64,000 nt of DNA from NCBI RefSeq assembly GCF_001439735.1, contig NZ_JYLN01000001.1, positions 434,001 through 498,000 on the forward strand. The letters run 5' to 3'. The stretch is from Pseudomonas paralactis (GTDB lineage: Bacteria > Pseudomonadota > Gammaproteobacteria > Pseudomonadales > Pseudomonadaceae). Each line of letters starts with the position of its first letter. Within the stretch, counting starts at the first letter, position 1. The notes below the pieces were generated by a model that was given only the letters and a program-made list of their open reading frames with translations, searched no databases and was not told the DNA's origin. The position numbers and the translations under genes were made by a program. Shown here piece by piece: positions 61,701 through 64,000 of the stretch.

Positions 61701-63934
61701 TGGAATTGTTTGAGCTGGGTACGCGTTGCGCTGGCCAGCCACGGTGGAGATTCTTTCATCTCAAGCGCAACTTTACGCAGCACGTCCACATTGGCCAACG
61801 CCTGGCTCAAGGCATGGTTGGGAGGAAACGCGAGATGTTGGTGCAACTCGACCACCCACAACAAGCGGCTGACCATCGCATCCTTCACCTCGCCGAAAAG
61901 CCCCGCCATGCCACCGATGCGTTTGCTCAACCCTGCGTAGTACATCACCAGGTTTTTCAGCGAGAGACCCGTGGGGCTGATGTCGACAGGCTCGTAACGC
62001 ACAGCCAGCGTGTTGCGCACCGCATGGGCGCGCAAGTCGTGGAGCTTATCCCGTTCGACACAACCCCATAACCTGGAATAGTCACTGCTGCCCAGTGTCG
62101 CTTTGAGCCCCTGCGTCAGCGCCTCCAGGCCGGAAAAAGCCATAAGCCCGCCATAGTCTCCAAACGCATACAGCACCACCGGAATTGCGCCTGCCGGTTT
62201 TTTCAGCGCAGTCACTCGCGTCACCACCCACACGTTATGCAGCGGATAGAAGGCATCCGGCGCGCTGCCCACCGAGACCGACAGCACCTGGGTTTGACTG
62301 CCAGGGCGTTTGCGCGCTGCAGGCTGGTCCAGCACTTCGCTAATCACGTCACGATGCGCCGTGGATATGAGCTTGAGCTGGTGTTGCAACTCAACCTCAC
62401 AGCGCAATGCTTCGACCTGGGCGCGCAAAAACAGCGCAGCACGCCTGCGCCCTCCCCCAGGGCGCGCAAGCCAGAACGGCAAATCGAACAGTTGATGCTG
62501 CGCATCCTTGATCTGTGCGCTCAACACCTGCGTGTGCTCCTTGCGCTGACGCTCGAGCGCCAACACCTGTTCAAACGCCGCGCTCTGCGCACTCGGATCA
62601 TCCTGGTTAAGCAACGCAACCAGGCCTTTTTCATAGCGTTTGACCTGTTGCTCTGCTGTAAGCCGGGCCAGCTCGGGCATCGCACTGGCAAACAGGATTT
62701 CTGGCTCCCGTCGTTGCCGGTCCCAGGTAAGTAATTGGTCGCACACGTTGTGCAGCCGGGCGCTGCCTGCCAGCCGTTTGCGAGCTTGCTCGATCGAACG
62801 GAGAAAGGCCGTGGCCGACAACGTTTCAGGCCGCGGCCTGCTTGCAGCGAACACATGCGCATGATTGATCGCCAGCGCGCAGGCCAACTCATTCGCCCAC
62901 TGGCCATCCAGCAACGCCCGGGCGCTCAGCGCCAACGCATCCTCCGTCACCGCCGCGCCACGCACGACAACGGAGGCTGGGCTCAGGTGATCGGGTCGGC
63001 ATAATTGGTGACGACGCTTTAATGGCAAGCATTGCCAGAGTTCATCGAACAGCGTTTGACTGGTCAACGCCAACAGGCCGCATTGAAGCGAGAAGAACGA
63101 CGGGTACTCGTAAAAATGGCGGGCCACGCCCGGCAGATAAATCACATGCGGCGCGCCCTCGGGGTCGCCGTCTCGATAAATATGCAGTGCCCCGGGAATC
63201 GCGACTGCCGGCAAGCCTGGCCACATCAATTGGCTTACCCGCACGCTGGCCCAACTGCCCCCGGCGCGCTGGCGCGCCTCGGTGTCGGGGGCATCCACCA
63301 ATTGCTGGACCAGCGTCATTCCCGCTTTGGAAATCTCATCCAGTTGCCGTGCCATGAATGCCTGCTCGGCAAAAGCTGCGGCGTATGATTCAGCCCAGCG
63401 TTCCTGACGTGTGTGCCACGATCCATGCGCCAAGGCCTGCCAATATTCCGTGACCGCTTGAGGCAACCGCTCCAGCAGGTTCATCGCGATCATGCGTCGC
63501 AACACCTGCAAAGGCGTATACGGCAGCCGACGGTTTGGATCGCCCTTGACACTCAAGGAGGTGAATTGATTGAGATTGTCCGGTACCGAAGGCAATGCCA
63601 GCGACAGCAGCGCCCGGTCGGTCAAACTGTCAACTTTGGCGGCCGCCCCCGGCAATGCCGCCTGGGTAAACAGCAGGCTGTCGGGGTCAATTTCAAATTC
63701 CTTGCGCAGCGCGGCACGAATCACGCCCAGAACCCGGGGCGCATGACCTATCAAGCGGGCGAGCGCTCTGGTCGAATCGACACACCGCCGGTCGGCCTGC
63801 GCGAGCTGGTTGATCAGGCGGCCGGGCTGGGGATGAGTGTTGATGCGCCGAGTCAGTTGATCACGCATCTGCTGCAGGCGTTCGGCAGCGATATCCGGAT
63901 CATCTGAATAGATGTTGCCGATGGCTGAAGTCAT
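58703..63934 (-). CDS. Giant dermonecrotic-toxin-like protein
   Basis: A 1743-residue protein; the start at 63934 (MTSAIGNIY) is preceded by AAGAAGAAAG. It belongs to the same large DUF6543-type group as the LRR-NEL protein: shared order of helical N-terminal region and a central VVHLVGHTMLHDRYIAGIVV-type strand region with VVYWPAAPHALVISEY. It lacks leucine-rich repeats and the NEL domain. Its C-terminal 400 residues (after GVHNPWPVSPLPDW, about 1360) contain no motif I recognise and may be the toxic part. No secretion gene, immunity-like small gene or chaperone is adjacent. Confidence 0.75.
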   Translation of the reverse strand: MTSAIGNIYSDDPDIAAERLQQMRDQLTRRINTHPQPGRLINQLAQADRRCVDSTRALARLIGHAPRVLGVIRAALRKEFEIDPDSLLFTQAALPGAAAKVDSLTDRALLSLALPSVPDNLNQFTSLSVKGDPNRRLPYTPLQVLRRMIAMNLLERLPQAVTEYWQALAHGSWHTRQERWAESYAAAFAEQAFMARQLDEISKAGMTLVQQLVDAPDTEARQRAGGSWASVRVSQLMWPGLPAVAIPGALHIYRDGDPEGAPHVIYLPGVARHFYEYPSFFSLQCGLLALTSQTLFDELWQCLPLKRRHQLCRPDHLSPASVVVRGAAVTEDALALSARALLDGQWANELACALAINHAHVFAASRPRPETLSATAFLRSIEQARKRLAGSARLHNVCDQLLTWDRQRREPEILFASAMPELARLTAEQQVKRYEKGLVALLNQDDPSAQSAAFEQVLALERQRKEHTQVLSAQIKDAQHQLFDLPFWLARPGGGRRRAALFLRAQVEALRCEVELQHQLKLISTAHRDVISEVLDQPAARKRPGSQTQVLSVSVGSAPDAFYPLHNVWVVTRVTALKKPAGAIPVVLYAFGDYGGLMAFSGLEALTQGLKATLGSSDYSRLWGCVERDKLHDLRAHAVRNTLAVRYEPVDISPTGLSLKNLVMYYAGLSKRIGGMAGLFGEVKDAMVSRLLWVVELHQHLAFPPNHALSQALANVDVLRKVALEMKESPPWLASATRTQLKQFQRLKRRYLGSAAAAESGLVQILPDLDTFARSALIARLTEDGFYPELDIDKPLIDLPDDTYSSFCGHESRCTPGDRKVIVTPSLKRHTFSMLQLALHNLDSQAPWTRPRLTRGRYLQPQWRQRLNADYLINTVSSLDIGGHYAIRAHRAFYPAGASGQREERIPVLINRTLRDCAQMQLFSAIAQGLSAQAQSLFKVAMAARTAEDLLKNGHRLTLFVVHLVGHTMLHDRYIAGIVVMADQASGRCVVYWPAAPHALVISEYTSVGVALAALNRMAAAPDYVKVLARQVAPGWAFEAIAHNVDATNKNSSIYYVDYILAGFSFVAGVWKSYEFFRSFKITHLEPTPAVSEIEELIHEQIASAPSNWLAVVPTTYCDAMALLYAASSLELQGRVQAVSNSSWMLATYRVQRLEEQSEVTRRGLLGILIPLFGKANDFHDLLLAARRYHRFGDPNDAVDVAFMTLFLAVELATDFAPVPKVRGGKIIGMRSPMKVLSRIRRLPMAIRSHLPSASSSLVTQSKLLDRFRIKGKPEGAVALKGPGRQGVHVKNGEQFVADDTHHYPVYQRENEEVFRLRNRREPGLDELVLNIQEPKEWLLGMNAPQPGPSSGVHNPWPVSPLPDWQPPRTRTATENRIVQSRTTDTQWLSWRVQVQPSQIVDFPAAGVFEVGVGPRGSELNARFLRVAPPYTAIQDPNSGFYRMLPQGDRAPLNGLVFITRNEPPGRSALADIMRWTSTDIRDQPIPVSRLPSGGWQNHPALFDRPLRQYVTMAFPTLTNDARTFAVIRLVELSGPSRAATASHLLDIRATLDEWLPAPPARSGQTDDLLRMLRPNERRSEYLYIGFEGKAPGFTRVDFIPPHPLDPSLQYAVRPVRTQRLEAERAAVRTVLEQQGYRIVDLSVRRPGLPPGENSIESVVTHPRSSTIYYVAYQWFEIGRISVRTKLSDKWVRVAINSHPDSALLRAVDNAMQEQRLVRIVAGIQWPTKGQLAPTVYFVKLNP

Positions 63935-64000
63935 GGTGCTTTCTTCTTGATGGAAGGACAAACACCAGCCTAGGCAGCGTAGCGGCTCAAAAGGCGTTAG

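Overview
The window looks like chromosomal DNA of a Pseudomonas of the P. fluorescens group. It is GC-rich and gene-dense. It carries the short palindromic REP/REPIN repeats typical of that group (core gagcgagcttgctcgcga and core tgtgggagc-ggcttgcc). It also has pseudomonad gene sets: the N-acetylglutaminylglutamine amide (NAGGN) osmolyte operon, a polyphosphate:AMP phosphotransferase, the aroC/prmB/folE block, a DUF3509 protein and an extra CsrA. No CRISPR array, rRNA operon, complete insertion sequence or replication origin was seen.

Layout. 1-4.7 kb: the end of a DUF4442 hotdog protein, a two-component pair, small membrane ORFs and a MocR-type regulator. 4.7-8.1 kb: the benzoate transporter BenE, then a 2-kb remnant of an integrated element against tRNA-Asn. 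The remnant holds a BrnT/BrnA toxin-antitoxin pair, a lipoprotein gene, a broken ParA-like gene and two degenerate duplications of the tRNA locus. 8.1-15 kb: a LysR regulator divergent from an L-lactate dehydrogenase, a diguanylate cyclase preceded by a sigma-54/IHF-like promoter, a TenA-like protein and a GGDEF/EAL protein. 15-22 kb: ABC exporter, DsbA-like protein, TrhO, BolA, a DUF2059 protein, FumC and an EamA transporter.

22-38 kb: thiolase, polyphosphate:AMP phosphotransferase, MnmC, a 1603-residue toxin with leucine-rich repeats and a C-terminal NEL-type E3 ubiquitin ligase domain, then the NAGGN operon (asnO, ngg, M42 peptidase), YheU, a divergent CsrA and an SDR. 38-46 kb: DUF3309 protein, LTA-synthase-like sulfatase, a REP-flanked dispersed element, small proteins, an ankyrin protein and a FATP-type acyl-CoA synthetase. 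46-58.7 kb: a stand-alone LuxR HTH protein, an acireductone dioxygenase homologue lacking most metal ligands, an MFS transporter, aroC, a hydrolase, prmB, an isochorismatase-like protein, Smr protein, folE, glutaredoxin, GST, a purine-type permease and a LysE exporter. 58.7-64 kb: a second giant dermonecrotic-toxin-like protein of 1743 residues.

Most genes are housekeeping or stress functions in conserved order. The accessory signals are the tRNA-Asn island debris, the two giant toxin-like proteins, the REP-flanked element and the degenerate dioxygenase. The strongest candidates for new biology are the two toxins and the metal-site-less dioxygenase homologue.
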